This document shows positions 1 through 9,167 of a stretch of 34,058 nucleotides of DNA, one piece after another. The stretch's first letter is position 1. Each line of letters starts with the position of its first letter. The notes under the pieces are model-generated. The model made no database searches, was not told the DNA's origin, and saw only the letters and a list, made by a program, of their open reading frames with translations. Both the position numbers and the translations under genes were made by a program. Source of the DNA: Desulfobulbaceae bacterium (GTDB lineage: Bacteria > Desulfobacterota > Desulfobulbia > Desulfobulbales > Desulfobulbaceae); contig JAFLKR010000201.1 in the NCBI GenBank assembly GCA_019163135.1, positions 1-34,058 on the forward strand, given 5' to 3'.

Positions 1-1
1 T

Positions 2-78
2 TGGTACGCCCGGAGGGATTCGAACCCCCGACCCTCGGATTCGAAGTCCGATGCTCTATCCAGCTGAGCTACAGGCGC
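2..78 (-). tRNA. tRNA-Arg (anticodon TCG)
   Basis: Read on the minus strand this folds as a complete cloverleaf. The acceptor stem starts GCGCCTG and pairs with CGGGCGT through two G-U pairs. The D arm contains AGCTCAGCTGGATAGAGC, the anticodon loop is CTTCGAA (anticodon TCG, arginine CGN codons), and the T loop is TTCGAAT. The discriminator A is followed by a genomically encoded CCA. Nothing marks it as an integration site. Confidence 0.96.
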
Positions 79-225
79 AAAGATGAATGTGGTTAGTTAC
101 AATTGCTTTGGTAGGCTAGCCTCATGGCGGTCGAATCGACTTCGACGACTATAAAGACTAACATTATAACCGGAAATAAACCGTGGCGTCAACCCTGCCG
201 CACGCATGGCAACGGGAAAAATGTA

Positions 226-759
226 TCACTTGAGCAGCAGCGGCGGTTTTTCGGTAGCCGAGGCCAAGGCGGCGAGCAATCGTTCCGGATCGGTATAAAC
301 GGCCAGTCGATGCCGGTTAGTCGCAAGCACTGGCACGGCCTTGGCCGCCATCTTGGCGGCGGCATAATCAAAGCCGTATTCCCGTTTTATGTAGACCCCC
401 GCTGCCCGGATCAGGGCTTGGAGGAAACTCTTTTCAGCGCCGGCAGAGCGCAGCCAGGCCTGTTCAAGAATTTCATGCACCTCGAAAAACAATCCCAGAT
501 CCCAGAGGACAAGCCCCTGCCAGACCACCTCGGCCGGCCCCCCGGCAACCAGGTCCAGAAACTTGGCGTAGCGGTTTAGGCGATCGTGGATGTAAGCCGC
601 ATGGCAGGGCGCGATATTGCCGGCGAGAAAGCGGTCCGCGACGGTTTGCGCCGCTGTCAACTGGTGCTGCTGCAGGCAGGTGAGCAGCGATACAGAAAGA
701 TTGTTGCGGATGTCCCGACTCAAGCGGTCGCGGAACGGGTCGAATCCTTGATTAATCAT
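226..759 (-). CDS. DUF309 family protein
   Basis: About 177 residues if translation starts at the ATG at 759. The C-terminal two thirds carry the pattern of the DUF309 family, a helical domain of unknown function with the motif FFEVHEILEQAW followed by a conserved LQALIRAAGVYIK helix. The frame stays open upstream to 1101, but that extension overlaps the well-supported DUF1737 gene on the other strand, so I place the start downstream. No strong Shine-Dalgarno sequence precedes the ATG at 759, so a nearby GTG or TTG start remains possible. No function is assigned. Confidence 0.72.
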   Translation of the reverse strand: MINQGFDPFRDRLSRDIRNNLSVSLLTCLQQHQLTAAQTVADRFLAGNIAPCHAAYIHDRLNRYAKFLDLVAGGPAEVVWQGLVLWDLGLFFEVHEILEQAWLRSAGAEKSFLQALIRAAGVYIKREYGFDYAAAKMAAKAVPVLATNRHRLAVYTDPERLLAALASATEKPPLLLK

Positions 760-882
760 TTGGCTTGCAACGGTTTGATCAAGTAGTATGGGGGGCGGCA
801 ATCGATTCGCTGTCGGTGCTGTCCGGCAGAACCCCAACTTTCTTAAATTGCTATCTATACTCAATATAAATACGGTGAAAAG

Positions 883-1083
883 ATGAAATTGTACAGTTGT
901 ATTACCGGTCCGGACGATGAAATGTTCTGCAAGCGCGTTTCCGATAAACTCAACCGCGGCTGGCAACTCCATGGCGGTCCGACGCTGACCCATGACGGCA
1001 AGACGGTTATCGCCGGGCAGGCCCTGATCAAAGAGGTGGAGGGCGAGATTTTTACCATGGAAACCAAGATCAGCGCTTATTGA
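883..1083 (+). CDS. DUF1737 domain protein (small, unknown function)
   Basis: A 66-residue protein that is entirely one small domain. The sequence MKLYSCITGPDDE, then KLNRGWQLHGGPTL and VIAGQALIKEV, matches the DUF1737 pattern known from small standalone proteins. A GGTG/GAAAAG stretch a few bases before the ATG can serve as ribosome binding site. It ends 16 bases before sbcD and may be cotranscribed with it. Biochemical role unknown. Confidence 0.8.
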   Translation: MKLYSCITGPDDEMFCKRVSDKLNRGWQLHGGPTLTHDGKTVIAGQALIKEVEGEIFTMETKISAY

Positions 1084-1099
1084 GACTGGATTTTCCGCC

Positions 1100-2329
1100 A
1101 TGCGACTGATTCATACTTCTGATTGGCACCTCGGCCACCGCTTTCACGGGCGGAAACGGCATGAGGAGCAGGCGCGCTTTCTCGACTGGCTGGCCGGGTT
1201 GATCGAGGAACAAGGTGTCGATGTGCTGTTGGTGGCCGGTGATATCTTTGACACCACCGCGCCGGGGAGTCGGGCGCTTACCCTCTATTATCGTTTCCTC
1301 CACCGCCTGGCCGCTTCACCCTGCCGCCATATGGTGCTGATCGGCGGCAACCACGATTCGCCCGCCCTGCTGGAGGCACCCCGCGAACTGCTCCGCCAGC
1401 TCCAGATTCATGTGGTGGGAGCGGTTGATGGCAGCCTCGATAAGGAGGTCCTACTGCTGCACGACCAAGACGGTCGACCCGAATTGCTGGTCGGTGCCGT
1501 TCCGTTTCTGCGGGATCGTGACATCCGCAGCGCTGTTGCCGGTGAAACCCTGGAGGAAAAAGGGCTGCTGCTGCAACAGGGGATCAGGGACCATTATCAC
1601 CAGGTCTGTCTGGCGGCCGAACGGAGGCGACGGGACCTTGATCCGAGCTTGCCTCTGGTGGTCATGGGCCATCTGTTCGTAGCCGGCGGGAAAACCCTCG
1701 AGGGTGACGGGGTGCGCGAGCTGTCCATCGGGGGGCTGGGCCGGATCGAAGGGACCGCATTTCCGGAGGTCATCGATTATCTCGCCCTGGGCCATCTCCA
1801 TCTCGCTCAGCGGGTGGAGGGTTCCGCGACCCGCCGTTATTGCGGGGCGCCGTTACCCATGAGTTTCAACGAGGCCGATCAGCGCAAACAGATTCTGGCG
1901 GTTCGCTCCCAAGGGCGGTCGATGGAGGTGGAGTCGATCTCGGTCCCTTGTTTTCAACCTTTGGTGTCATTGTGCGGCGATCTGCCCGCCTTGCTTCACG
2001 GTCTGGCGCAACTCAAGGCGGCAGCGAGCAACGCTTGGCTGGAACTGCACTACCAGGGGCAGGAGGTGATCCCCAACCTCCGGGAACAACTCCTGGCCGT
2101 AGTGGAAGATTCCGATCTTTCCATCCTCCGCATCCGCAATAGCCGGATTTACGATTTCGCCTTGCAGCAGGCCCAGGAGGCCGAAAGTCTTGACGATCTC
2201 AGCGTTACCGAGGTCTTTGAACGCTGCCTGGAGGCCAGGCAAGTGGCAGCGGGGCAGCGGCAGTTGATCCGCGGGGCCTTTGCCGAAATCACTGCTTTGC
2301 TTGCCCAGGAAGATCAGGGGGCGGACTGA
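1100..2329 (+). CDS. sbcD: Exonuclease SbcCD subunit D (nuclease)
   Basis: The 409-residue Mre11-type metallophosphoesterase subunit of SbcCD, which with SbcC opens DNA hairpins and trims double-strand ends in the cytoplasm. The calcineurin-like metal motifs appear in order: SDWHLGH (D8, H10), AGDIFD near residue 47, GGNHDS near residue 79, MGHLF near residue 191 and LGHLHL near residue 233. The C-terminal region is the capping and SbcC-binding part. Length is normal for the family. It lies 6 bases upstream of sbcC, so the two subunits are made from one operon. Confidence 0.96.
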   Translation: MRLIHTSDWHLGHRFHGRKRHEEQARFLDWLAGLIEEQGVDVLLVAGDIFDTTAPGSRALTLYYRFLHRLAASPCRHMVLIGGNHDSPALLEAPRELLRQLQIHVVGAVDGSLDKEVLLLHDQDGRPELLVGAVPFLRDRDIRSAVAGETLEEKGLLLQQGIRDHYHQVCLAAERRRRDLDPSLPLVVMGHLFVAGGKTLEGDGVRELSIGGLGRIEGTAFPEVIDYLALGHLHLAQRVEGSATRRYCGAPLPMSFNEADQRKQILAVRSQGRSMEVESISVPCFQPLVSLCGDLPALLHGLAQLKAAASNAWLELHYQGQEVIPNLREQLLAVVEDSDLSILRIRNSRIYDFALQQAQEAESLDDLSVTEVFERCLEARQVAAGQRQLIRGAFAEITALLAQEDQGAD

Positions 2330-2335
2330 GGGCGC

Positions 2336-5300
2336 ATGAAAATTCTGGCAGTTCACCTTCGCAATCTCAATTCGCTGGCCGGTTCCTGGACAATCGATTT
2401 CACCGCCCCGGAATATGCCGCCGCCGGTATCTTCGCGATCACCGGTCCCACCGGTGCTGGCAAATCCACCATCCTGGATGCCATCTGCCTGGCCCTTTTT
2501 GCGCGCACCCCACGGCTCGGCCATATCAGCAAAGCCAGCAACGAGATCATGTCCCGGCGGACGGGCGACTGTTTTGCCGAGGTGGAGTTCGAGACCAAGC
2601 AAGGCCGATATCGCTGCCACTGGGGCCAGCATCGGGCTCGACGCAGTCCCGAGGGTGATCTGCAGCCGCCCAAACACGAGATTGTCGATGCCCGGAGCGG
2701 CAAGGTTCTGGAAACTCGGACCAAAGAGGTGGGGCGTCTGGTGGAGCAGGTCACCGGCATGGATTATGATCGGTTTACCCGCTCGATCCTCCTGGCGCAG
2801 GGGAGTTTTGCCGCTTTTCTTGAGGCGGACGCTGACCAGCGGGCCCCGATTCTTGAGCAGATCACCGGTACCAGCATCTATTCGCAGATTTCCATCGCCG
2901 TCCATGAGCGCACCAGCGAAGAGCGCCAAAAAACTGCAAGTCTCCAGGAGGCCTTGGGCAACGTCATGCTCCTGGGCGAGGAAGAGGAAAAGTCGCTGGA
3001 GGTGCGGATTACGGAGGGACTGCCGGCGGTGGCCGCGCTGCAGCAGGCGCTTGCTCTTCGGAGCGAGGCCCTGCATCGAATCGCGGCCATCGAGGCGCTG
3101 AAAAAACAACTGGGGACCACGGAACAGCTACAGCTTGAATGGGGGGGACGGTATGAGGCTGCCAAAGAGGCGCTGGCCAGGTTTGAACGTGGCAGCCGAG
3201 CCCAATTCCTGTTGGGTGATTATACCCAGCTGCAGCACCTTCAGGAACGGGTCGCCATCCTCCGTGCCAGTGGCGCTGAGTTGCGAACCTCCATGGAACG
3301 GCTACAAAAGGAGCAAACAGCGGTTGCCGGTCAGCATCACCAGGCCTGCCAACAACTGCGGCAGGCTGTGGAACTTCAGGATCGAGAGAACGAACTGCTT
3401 AAGACCGTTCGGGCCTTGGATCTCCGCCTCTATGCCAACCGCAAAGCCGTCGAGCAGGTGGTCGCCGCTCTCCAACAGGCCAAGGCTGATCATCAGCAGC
3501 GAGTGCAGCAGCGTGCCATCCTTGACCAGAAATTGGGGGCGATGGGGCTGCAGCAGAAGAAAATCGAGCATTATTTTCAGGAGCACGCCGCCGATAGCCT
3601 GCTGGTCGAGCATCTGGCCGGATTCCGTCGGCAGCTGCTCCAACTGGAAGCGATGGCGCAGGGCCTGACCCGTCTGCACACAGCGCGAACGGAGAAGGAA
3701 ACGGGGCTGGCTCTGGGGCACGGGCATGCTGGTCGTCTGAAGCAGGCAGCGGAGACCGCCGGGCAGGAACTGGTGGGGCTGCAGCAGGGGCTGCAAGCCC
3801 GGCAGACCGAGCTGCAGCTCCTGCTGGACGGGCGGAATCCGGGTTCCTGGCGACTGGAGATCGAGCAGAATGAACAACGGTTGCAGCAACTGACCAAGGC
3901 TGGCGAGCTTCTGGCCCGGCAACACGTCCAAGGTGAAGAGCTGGCGGTGGCCGCCCGATCCCTCGAGAATCTGCAGGGCAGGCAGCGGCAACAGCAGCAG
4001 GAATTGCAGGTCTTGGAGGAAAGACACAGGCTGCACCAGCAATTGACTGCGCAGCTGGAAGCTAACTATCAGCTCATCCAGCGCATTCACAGTTACGAGG
4101 AGGAACGGCGTCGGCTGGTGGATGGCGATCCCTGCCCGCTGTGCGGAGCGACCCATCATCCCTGGGGCGACCAGCGACCGGTGGCTGGAGAATCCGCAAC
4201 AGCGCTGGCCTCGGCGAAGACGGAGCAGGAGCGTTTGACCGCCGCAGTCTCGGTGGCCAGAGAATCCCTGGTCGCCTTGGGCAAGGATATCGAATACACC
4301 GGGGCCACGCTTGGAAAAGGGCAGCGCCAGTTGGCCGAGCTGGAGCAGCAGTTGGCGCCATTGCTGGTTCTACTGGCTGTCGACCAGGCTGGAGATCGAC
4401 CCGGGCAGGTTGCCCGCCAACTGGACCAGGGGCGTGCGATGTTGGAGGTTCTGCGTCGACGGATCAAGGCGGTTGAACAGCTCCAGGCGCAAATAGACGG
4501 AGAGCGAACCCGGAGCGAACAGGCCTTGGCCCTGCAAGCCGCTCTCGTGCAGCAAGTGCAGGCGGCCCGGCATGTGGTCGAGACCACCGAAAATGAGCTT
4601 CGCCAGTTGGAGCAACAGCACCAGGAAAGACTGGCCCAAATCGATCAGTGCCGCACCGAGCTCCACCAGCAGCTGCAACCTTTGGGCATCCCCGCGCCTC
4701 AGCCGGATCAGGCCGAGCAACTCCTGGCTGAACTGCTTGGACGGCAGCTGGCCTGGAAAGGGCAGCTGCAGCAACGGGAGCAACTGGCCCGAGACCAGGC
4801 GGCCCTGCAGGGGGAACGGGATAAGGCGGTGCTGTTGCTGACCACCATCGACCAAACCCTGGACCGGCTGTTAACGGAACAGTCGAACCTGCGTCGGGAA
4901 GGCGGGGTACTGCAGGAGGAACGGGTCCGGCTCTATGGCGATCGTCATCCGGATCAGGAAGAGCAGCGCTTAAAAGCCCTGGTACAGCAGGCTGAGGCGC
5001 AGGAGGTGAAGGTTCGCAATCGACTGGCCGACATCGACAAGACCTTGCACGGATTCGCGGAACAGCAGCGGGTCGGTGCGGCAGAGCAGGAGATGCTGCT
5101 GCCGCAAATCCGGCAGCAGGAGACCGAACTTCTCAGCAAGCTGCCGCTTGTCGGTTTTGCGGATACGGCCGCTTTCTGCAGCGCCCTGCTGCCCCCTGAA
5201 GAACTCGCCGAACTCGCCAGCCTTCAACAACAACTGGATAAGGAGCAGACCGTGCTTGCGACCCGGAAAGCCGAGCAGACTGCCGCCTTGCAGCGGGAAG

Positions 5301-6004
5301 AAGAACAGCATCGCGGCCAGAAGGCGGCTGGTGAATTACTCGAGGAACAGAAGGCGCTTAATCTGGAGCTCGAGGCCCTGCAGCAGAGAATTGGTGCCGA
5401 CCGGGAACGGCTGGCCGCCAACGAACTCCGCAAAAAGGGATTCGAGGAACAGCGGGGCACCCTGGCCCTCCAGCAAAAGGAGCAGGAACGCTGGGAACTG
5501 CTGCATCAGCTAATCGGTTCAGCCGATGGCAAAAAATTCCGGGTCTTTGCCCAGGGTTTGACCTTTGATCTGATGATCAGCCATGCCAACCGGCAGTTAC
5601 GCAAAATGAATGACCGCTATATCCTCCTGCGGGATCTGAAAGATCCACTCGCCCTGCAGGTGATCGACAACTATCAGGCCGGTGAGGTCCGTTCGACCCG
5701 CAATCTTTCCGGCGGCGAGAGTTTTCTGGTTAGCCTCGCGCTGTCGCTCGGCCTGTCGGCCATGGCCAGTCATAACGTCCGGGTCGATTCCCTGTTCCTC
5801 GACGAGGGCTTCGGTACCCTGGATGAGGAGGCCCTGGAGACGGCCCTGCAGACCCTCGCCGAGTTGCAGCACGACGGCAAGCTGATCGGGATCATCTCCC
5901 ATGTACCGCTGCTCAAGGACCGCATCGATGTCCGCATCCAGGTTCTGCCGGGACCGGGCGGCCGCAGTCGTCTGATCGGGCCGGGTTGCCGCCAGTCTTC
6001 CTGA
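2336..6004 (+). CDS. sbcC: Exonuclease SbcCD subunit C (ATPase)
   Basis: A 1222-residue SMC/Rad50-type ATPase, partner of SbcD. The N-terminal Walker A GPTGAGKST lies at residues 37-45. Two very long glutamine- and leucine-rich coiled-coil arms flank the zinc hook CPLC at residues 600-603, almost the exact centre of the protein. The C-terminal lobe has the ABC signature LSGGESFLVSLALSLGLS and Walker B DSLFLDEGFGTLD, followed by a switch histidine in IISHVP. All functional parts are present, so the complex should be active. The ATG follows the sbcD stop by 6 bases. Confidence 0.96.
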   Translation: MKILAVHLRNLNSLAGSWTIDFTAPEYAAAGIFAITGPTGAGKSTILDAICLALFARTPRLGHISKASNEIMSRRTGDCFAEVEFETKQGRYRCHWGQHRARRSPEGDLQPPKHEIVDARSGKVLETRTKEVGRLVEQVTGMDYDRFTRSILLAQGSFAAFLEADADQRAPILEQITGTSIYSQISIAVHERTSEERQKTASLQEALGNVMLLGEEEEKSLEVRITEGLPAVAALQQALALRSEALHRIAAIEALKKQLGTTEQLQLEWGGRYEAAKEALARFERGSRAQFLLGDYTQLQHLQERVAILRASGAELRTSMERLQKEQTAVAGQHHQACQQLRQAVELQDRENELLKTVRALDLRLYANRKAVEQVVAALQQAKADHQQRVQQRAILDQKLGAMGLQQKKIEHYFQEHAADSLLVEHLAGFRRQLLQLEAMAQGLTRLHTARTEKETGLALGHGHAGRLKQAAETAGQELVGLQQGLQARQTELQLLLDGRNPGSWRLEIEQNEQRLQQLTKAGELLARQHVQGEELAVAARSLENLQGRQRQQQQELQVLEERHRLHQQLTAQLEANYQLIQRIHSYEEERRRLVDGDPCPLCGATHHPWGDQRPVAGESATALASAKTEQERLTAAVSVARESLVALGKDIEYTGATLGKGQRQLAELEQQLAPLLVLLAVDQAGDRPGQVARQLDQGRAMLEVLRRRIKAVEQLQAQIDGERTRSEQALALQAALVQQVQAARHVVETTENELRQLEQQHQERLAQIDQCRTELHQQLQPLGIPAPQPDQAEQLLAELLGRQLAWKGQLQQREQLARDQAALQGERDKAVLLLTTIDQTLDRLLTEQSNLRREGGVLQEERVRLYGDRHPDQEEQRLKALVQQAEAQEVKVRNRLADIDKTLHGFAEQQRVGAAEQEMLLPQIRQQETELLSKLPLVGFADTAAFCSALLPPEELAELASLQQQLDKEQTVLATRKAEQTAALQREEEQHRGQKAAGELLEEQKALNLELEALQQRIGADRERLAANELRKKGFEEQRGTLALQQKEQERWELLHQLIGSADGKKFRVFAQGLTFDLMISHANRQLRKMNDRYILLRDLKDPLALQVIDNYQAGEVRSTRNLSGGESFLVSLALSLGLSAMASHNVRVDSLFLDEGFGTLDEEALETALQTLAELQHDGKLIGIISHVPLLKDRIDVRIQVLPGPGGRSRLIGPGCRQSS

Positions 6005-6073
6005 GCAACCAAGGGGCCGAAGCTTCTAAGGCATATTTACACTTTGGATTTTTGTAAAGCAACAGAGCTCAGG

Positions 6074-6832
6074 TCAGATGGACGGGCGGTTGCAAAGAGG
6101 ACAGGCTTGCATGCGCATGGGTTTTTCCAGGTGGCATTCCTCGAGCAATTGGTCGTTTTGGAATATTTCGGTGGTTGGCCCGTCGGCCATAATCTGGCCT
6201 TCGCGGATAACGATGGTCCGGCTACAGAGATCAAGCACCATGTCGAGATCATGGGTGGCGATGATCTTGGTGTGTTGAAACCCTGCCAGTAATTCGATCA
6301 GGGTCCGGCGGGCGCGCGGATCAAGATTTGACGACGGTTCATCCATGACCAGAATGTCGGGAGACATCGCCAGCACAGTGGCGATGGAGACCGCCCGTTT
6401 TTCGCCGCCGGACAGTTTGTAGGGCGGGCGTTCCCGGAGATGTTCCACTCCAACCCGCATCAAGGCTTTCTGCACACGCTGCTCAACCTCCTCCAAAGGC
6501 AGCCCCAGGTTCAGTGGACCGAAGGCGACATCTTCATAGACGGTCGGCATGAACAACTGGTCGTCCGGATCCTGGAAAATCATTCCGACCGTCCGGCGGA
6601 TGTCTCTCAGCGTTTCCCTCGTCAGGGGGAAATCACCGATGCGTACCGTCCCGCTCTGGGGGGTAAGATAGCCGTTCAGGTGCAGCAGCAAAGTCGATTT
6701 CCCGGCCCCATTAGCACCGACGACCGCCACCGATTCGCCATGATGGATTCGAAAGGAGATGCCGCGAACGGCTGCGGTCCCGTCTGGATAGGTGTGGGTC
6801 AGGTTCTGGACTTCGACGATGTGATGGCTCAT
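6074..6832 (-). CDS. Nickel/cobalt ECF transporter ATPase (NikO/CbiO)
   Basis: A 252-residue ABC ATPase energising an energy-coupling-factor metal transporter at the inner membrane. Walker A is GANGAGKST (residues 39-47), followed by Q-loop IFQDPDDQLF, signature LSGGEKRAV, Walker B ILVMDEPSSNLDP and switch ATHD. The Q-loop sequence is typical of CbiO/EcfA proteins. The extreme C terminus ends in a CPLC tetrad, a possible extra metal or redox site not needed for ATPase function. It lies 10 bases downstream of the Q subunit. Nickel rather than cobalt is inferred only from the NikR-like operator upstream of the operon. Confidence 0.92.
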   Translation of the reverse strand: MSHHIVEVQNLTHTYPDGTAAVRGISFRIHHGESVAVVGANGAGKSTLLLHLNGYLTPQSGTVRIGDFPLTRETLRDIRRTVGMIFQDPDDQLFMPTVYEDVAFGPLNLGLPLEEVEQRVQKALMRVGVEHLRERPPYKLSGGEKRAVSIATVLAMSPDILVMDEPSSNLDPRARRTLIELLAGFQHTKIIATHDLDMVLDLCSRTIVIREGQIMADGPTTEIFQNDQLLEECHLEKPMRMQACPLCNRPSI

Positions 6833-6842
6833 TGCATGCGGC

Positions 6843-7655
6843 TCATTTTACAAATCCGGTGAGTAACTGGCCCAGCAGCAACGAGCAATCGTATCGGCGT
6901 ATGGTGATGAGGATGAGGCAGGAGAGGAAAAACAGCAGCATATTCCGAATGGTGAACTGAGGGGCTCGTCGGGTGCGGATCGTGCCATCGAAACCACGGC
7001 AGAGCATGGCCAGGTGGATGCGCTGGCCACGATCCAGGGTGCGCAGCAGCAGCCCGCCAATTAGGTGGCCAAAGGTTTTCATGTCGGTGCCGCGTCCTTG
7101 AAAGGACCGAAGTGCCCTGGCTCGGTACATCCGCTGCCCTTCGTCCATCAGCACAAAAATATAGCGGTAGAGCAGCAGCAACTGGACCGCAAAGATTTTG
7201 GGCATGCCCATCTTTTCCATGGCCATGCAGACCCCGCTGAAGCCGGTGGTTGCAATCAGGATCAGCATGGCGCCGACCGTCAGGCAGAAGCGCAGCAGAA
7301 TGGAAAGAAACGACAGCCAGCCGCCTGATACTGGAAGGGGGCCGAGATACAGGAGGGTCTGCTGGTCAAGAAAAGGATTAAACATGCCCAGCAGGATGGC
7401 AAAAGGGGAAACCAAGGCCAGTTTTTTCAGGATAAAGTGAGCCGGTATGCCGCCTAGGCCCATGAGCAGGCTGAGGATCAGCACAAATGGCAGCATCGCG
7501 CCAATAACGTATTTGTCGAAGGAAACGACACAGATCACAAATACAGCCGCAGTCAGCACTTTGATCCGGGGATCAAGCCGGTGAATGATCGAATCTCCGG
7601 TCGCCAGAGTGTCGAGATAGCCCAGATCAATGAAAGCGGTATCGATTTTGGCCAT
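6843..7655 (-). CDS. Nickel/cobalt ECF transporter transmembrane subunit (NikQ/CbiQ)
   Basis: The transmembrane T component of the ECF transporter, 270 residues from the chosen ATG. It has several hydrophobic segments (residues around 30-70, 95-145 and 230-255). The cytoplasmic coupling region contains the family-type RMYRARALRSFQGR and LAMLCRGFDG. The frame is open 19 codons further upstream, but the ATG at 7655 has GGGAGAGGA about ten bases in front of it and gives the usual N terminus (MAKIDTAFIDL). It sits between the M subunit and the ATPase in one minus-strand operon. Confidence 0.92.
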   Translation of the reverse strand: MAKIDTAFIDLGYLDTLATGDSIIHRLDPRIKVLTAAVFVICVVSFDKYVIGAMLPFVLILSLLMGLGGIPAHFILKKLALVSPFAILLGMFNPFLDQQTLLYLGPLPVSGGWLSFLSILLRFCLTVGAMLILIATTGFSGVCMAMEKMGMPKIFAVQLLLLYRYIFVLMDEGQRMYRARALRSFQGRGTDMKTFGHLIGGLLLRTLDRGQRIHLAMLCRGFDGTIRTRRAPQFTIRNMLLFFLSCLILITIRRYDCSLLLGQLLTGFVK

Positions 7656-7747
7656 ACGTGAGAATCCTCTCCCAGATGTTTTCCCCAAAAAACAGCGATA
7701 GTACGAGATCACACTGCCCTGGAAATGCAGCTGTCAGCAACAATCGG

Positions 7748-8785
7748 CTACATGATCTGGCGGCGATTCCTAAACAAAAAGCCGATGGCGATCGCAAGAA
7801 TCAGCGTCAGCCCACCACCGACCAGGCCAGATACCGTGGTGCCTTTATCCACGGTCAGCCAGGATGGCGGGGTGGTTTCTTGAGTAGCCGGTTCGTGTTC
7901 GTTGGTCCCGAAAGAATAGTCAGGCAGGAAAGCGGTTTTGGCTTGCAAATCGGCGAGGAGATGATGGATGCCATTTTCCGGCGCTTCCAGTTCTTCCTGG
8001 CCCGAGGTTTTTGCCATCGCCCATTCCAGACCATCGGGGAACGAACTGGCCAACCCGGACAACACCCCTCCGGTTATAGCCGCTGCCAGCGCGAAGCCTG
8101 TCAGTACTTTAGTGAGAGACAAGTTGCCCAGCGGGCGTAAAGTTGCGGAAAATTCGAGAATCTCCGGGCGGGCCTTCCAGACAAACGAAACCACGGCCGT
8201 GGTGACCAGGCCTTCAACCAATCCAATGGCAAGATGAATCGGCAGCATTGCCGCGAGAAAAGCATGAAGCGGCAACTCCGAGATGCCGGAAAGGACCGTT
8301 TCAAACACCACCCCCAGAGCTCCCAGTTGCAATCCGACGATTCCGGCGAGAGTGGCGCCGACGGCTATGCGCATCGGACTTTTTCTGTCCCCGGCGATTG
8401 GTTTGTAGATCAAGGGATAGGCGATAAAACAGGGAAAGACGCCGAGATTAAAAATATTGCATCCCAGGGCCAGCAAGCCTCCATCGGCAAAAAACAGGGA
8501 CTGCACCGTCAGGACCGAGGCAATGGTCAGAAGGGCCGCATGTGGGCCAAGCAGTATGGCCAGAATCATGCCTCCGCCAAGGTGACCGGAAGAGCCTGTG
8601 GCCGGGATGGTAAAGTTGATCATCTGGGCGGCAAAGATGAAGGCGCCAAGCACCCCCATCAGTGGAACTTTTCGGTCATCAAGATCCCGCTGGACTTTTT
8701 TGGCGCAGAAAGCGATGGTTCCGGCGGTGGCTGCCCACAAGGTGCCGCCAACAGCGGGTGAAAGAAGTGCGTCGGCCATGTGCAT
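7748..8785 (-). CDS. Nickel/cobalt ECF substrate-binding subunit, NikM fused to PDGLE (NikN-like) domain
   Basis: A 345-residue integral membrane protein. The N terminus MHMADALLSP provides Met1 and His2, and GSSGHLGGG provides His68. These correspond to the ligands of the square-planar metal site in NikM/CbiM. Multiple hydrophobic helices follow. Near residues 250-254 the sequence PDGLE marks the NikN/CbiN-like domain, and the protein ends with one more membrane helix (about residues 318-337) and a basic tail, so M and N functions are fused. The start is fixed by AGAGGAGA seven bases upstream and by the need for His at position 2. It is the first gene of the nikMN-Q-O operon. Confidence 0.93.
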   Translation of the reverse strand: MHMADALLSPAVGGTLWAATAGTIAFCAKKVQRDLDDRKVPLMGVLGAFIFAAQMINFTIPATGSSGHLGGGMILAILLGPHAALLTIASVLTVQSLFFADGGLLALGCNIFNLGVFPCFIAYPLIYKPIAGDRKSPMRIAVGATLAGIVGLQLGALGVVFETVLSGISELPLHAFLAAMLPIHLAIGLVEGLVTTAVVSFVWKARPEILEFSATLRPLGNLSLTKVLTGFALAAAITGGVLSGLASSFPDGLEWAMAKTSGQEELEAPENGIHHLLADLQAKTAFLPDYSFGTNEHEPATQETTPPSWLTVDKGTTVSGLVGGGLTLILAIAIGFLFRNRRQIM

Positions 8786-8860
8786 GCTTGATTCTCCTCT
8801 GACAGTGTCCGTAGATTTTGGTTTTGCCGTTAGAGCGAAAGTGTAAATGGTGGGAGATGG

Positions 8861-8922
8861 GTAATACAAAATATGCTTCGGTAACACCATTATGTGTTAC
8901 AGAATCGATTACTGTGTGTCAA
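8861..8922 (-). promoter_or_regulatory. Probable NikR operator array and promoter of the nickel transporter operon
   Basis: Four copies of a 7-base half-site stand 76-135 bases before the nikMN start. GTAATAC (8861-8867) and GTAACAC (8881-8887) form one pair. GTGTTAC (8894-8900) and GTGTGTC (8914-8920, two mismatches) form a second pair in opposite orientation. In each pair the copies are separated by exactly 13 bases. GTAACAC and GTGTTAC also form a perfect inverted repeat. On the minus strand a perfect TTGACA (8922-8917) overlaps the outer half-site, a natural position for repression. From memory, GTGTTAC half-sites spaced 13-14 bases are described for NikR of Geobacter-type deltaproteobacteria. 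No nikR gene lies in the window. Confidence 0.55.
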
Positions 8923-9045
8923 TTGGAAAATGAACGGAAATTTCTCTGGACAGGAATGTCGATGTTTGAACTGGGGCGGGGGCGGCGTTGCGCCCAGCGG
9001 GGCTGGACTGATTTTGCGGGAACCTCATAAAGTACGTGCTGAAAT

Positions 9046-9071
9046 GCCCCCCATACTTCCTCAAGGGGGGC
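9046..9071. repeat. G/C hairpin in the dgkA-nikMN intergenic region
   Basis: GCCCCCC (9046-9052) pairs perfectly with GGGGGGC (9065-9071) around a 12-base loop. There is no T-tract on either side, so it is not a clear intrinsic terminator. It sits between the dgkA stop and the nickel transporter promoter and might reduce readthrough from dgkA. Confidence 0.4.
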
Positions 9072-9167
9072 TCTGCAAGGCGATCATGACCACAGTTACT
9101 TTCATGGATAGCAAGGATTGAGAGGGGGTCCACTCGCATAACCTAAAAGTATTTTTTCGCGAAAACA

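Noticed and set aside
760-1101. N-terminal extension of the DUF309 frame up to 1101 on the minus strand
   Set aside because: It overlaps the DUF1737 gene on the other strand entirely and adds residues with no resemblance to the family.
1967-3109. Long minus-strand open frame across the sbcD-sbcC junction
   Set aside because: It crosses two clearly coding genes on the plus strand, contains no recognisable domain, and is a GC-frame shadow.
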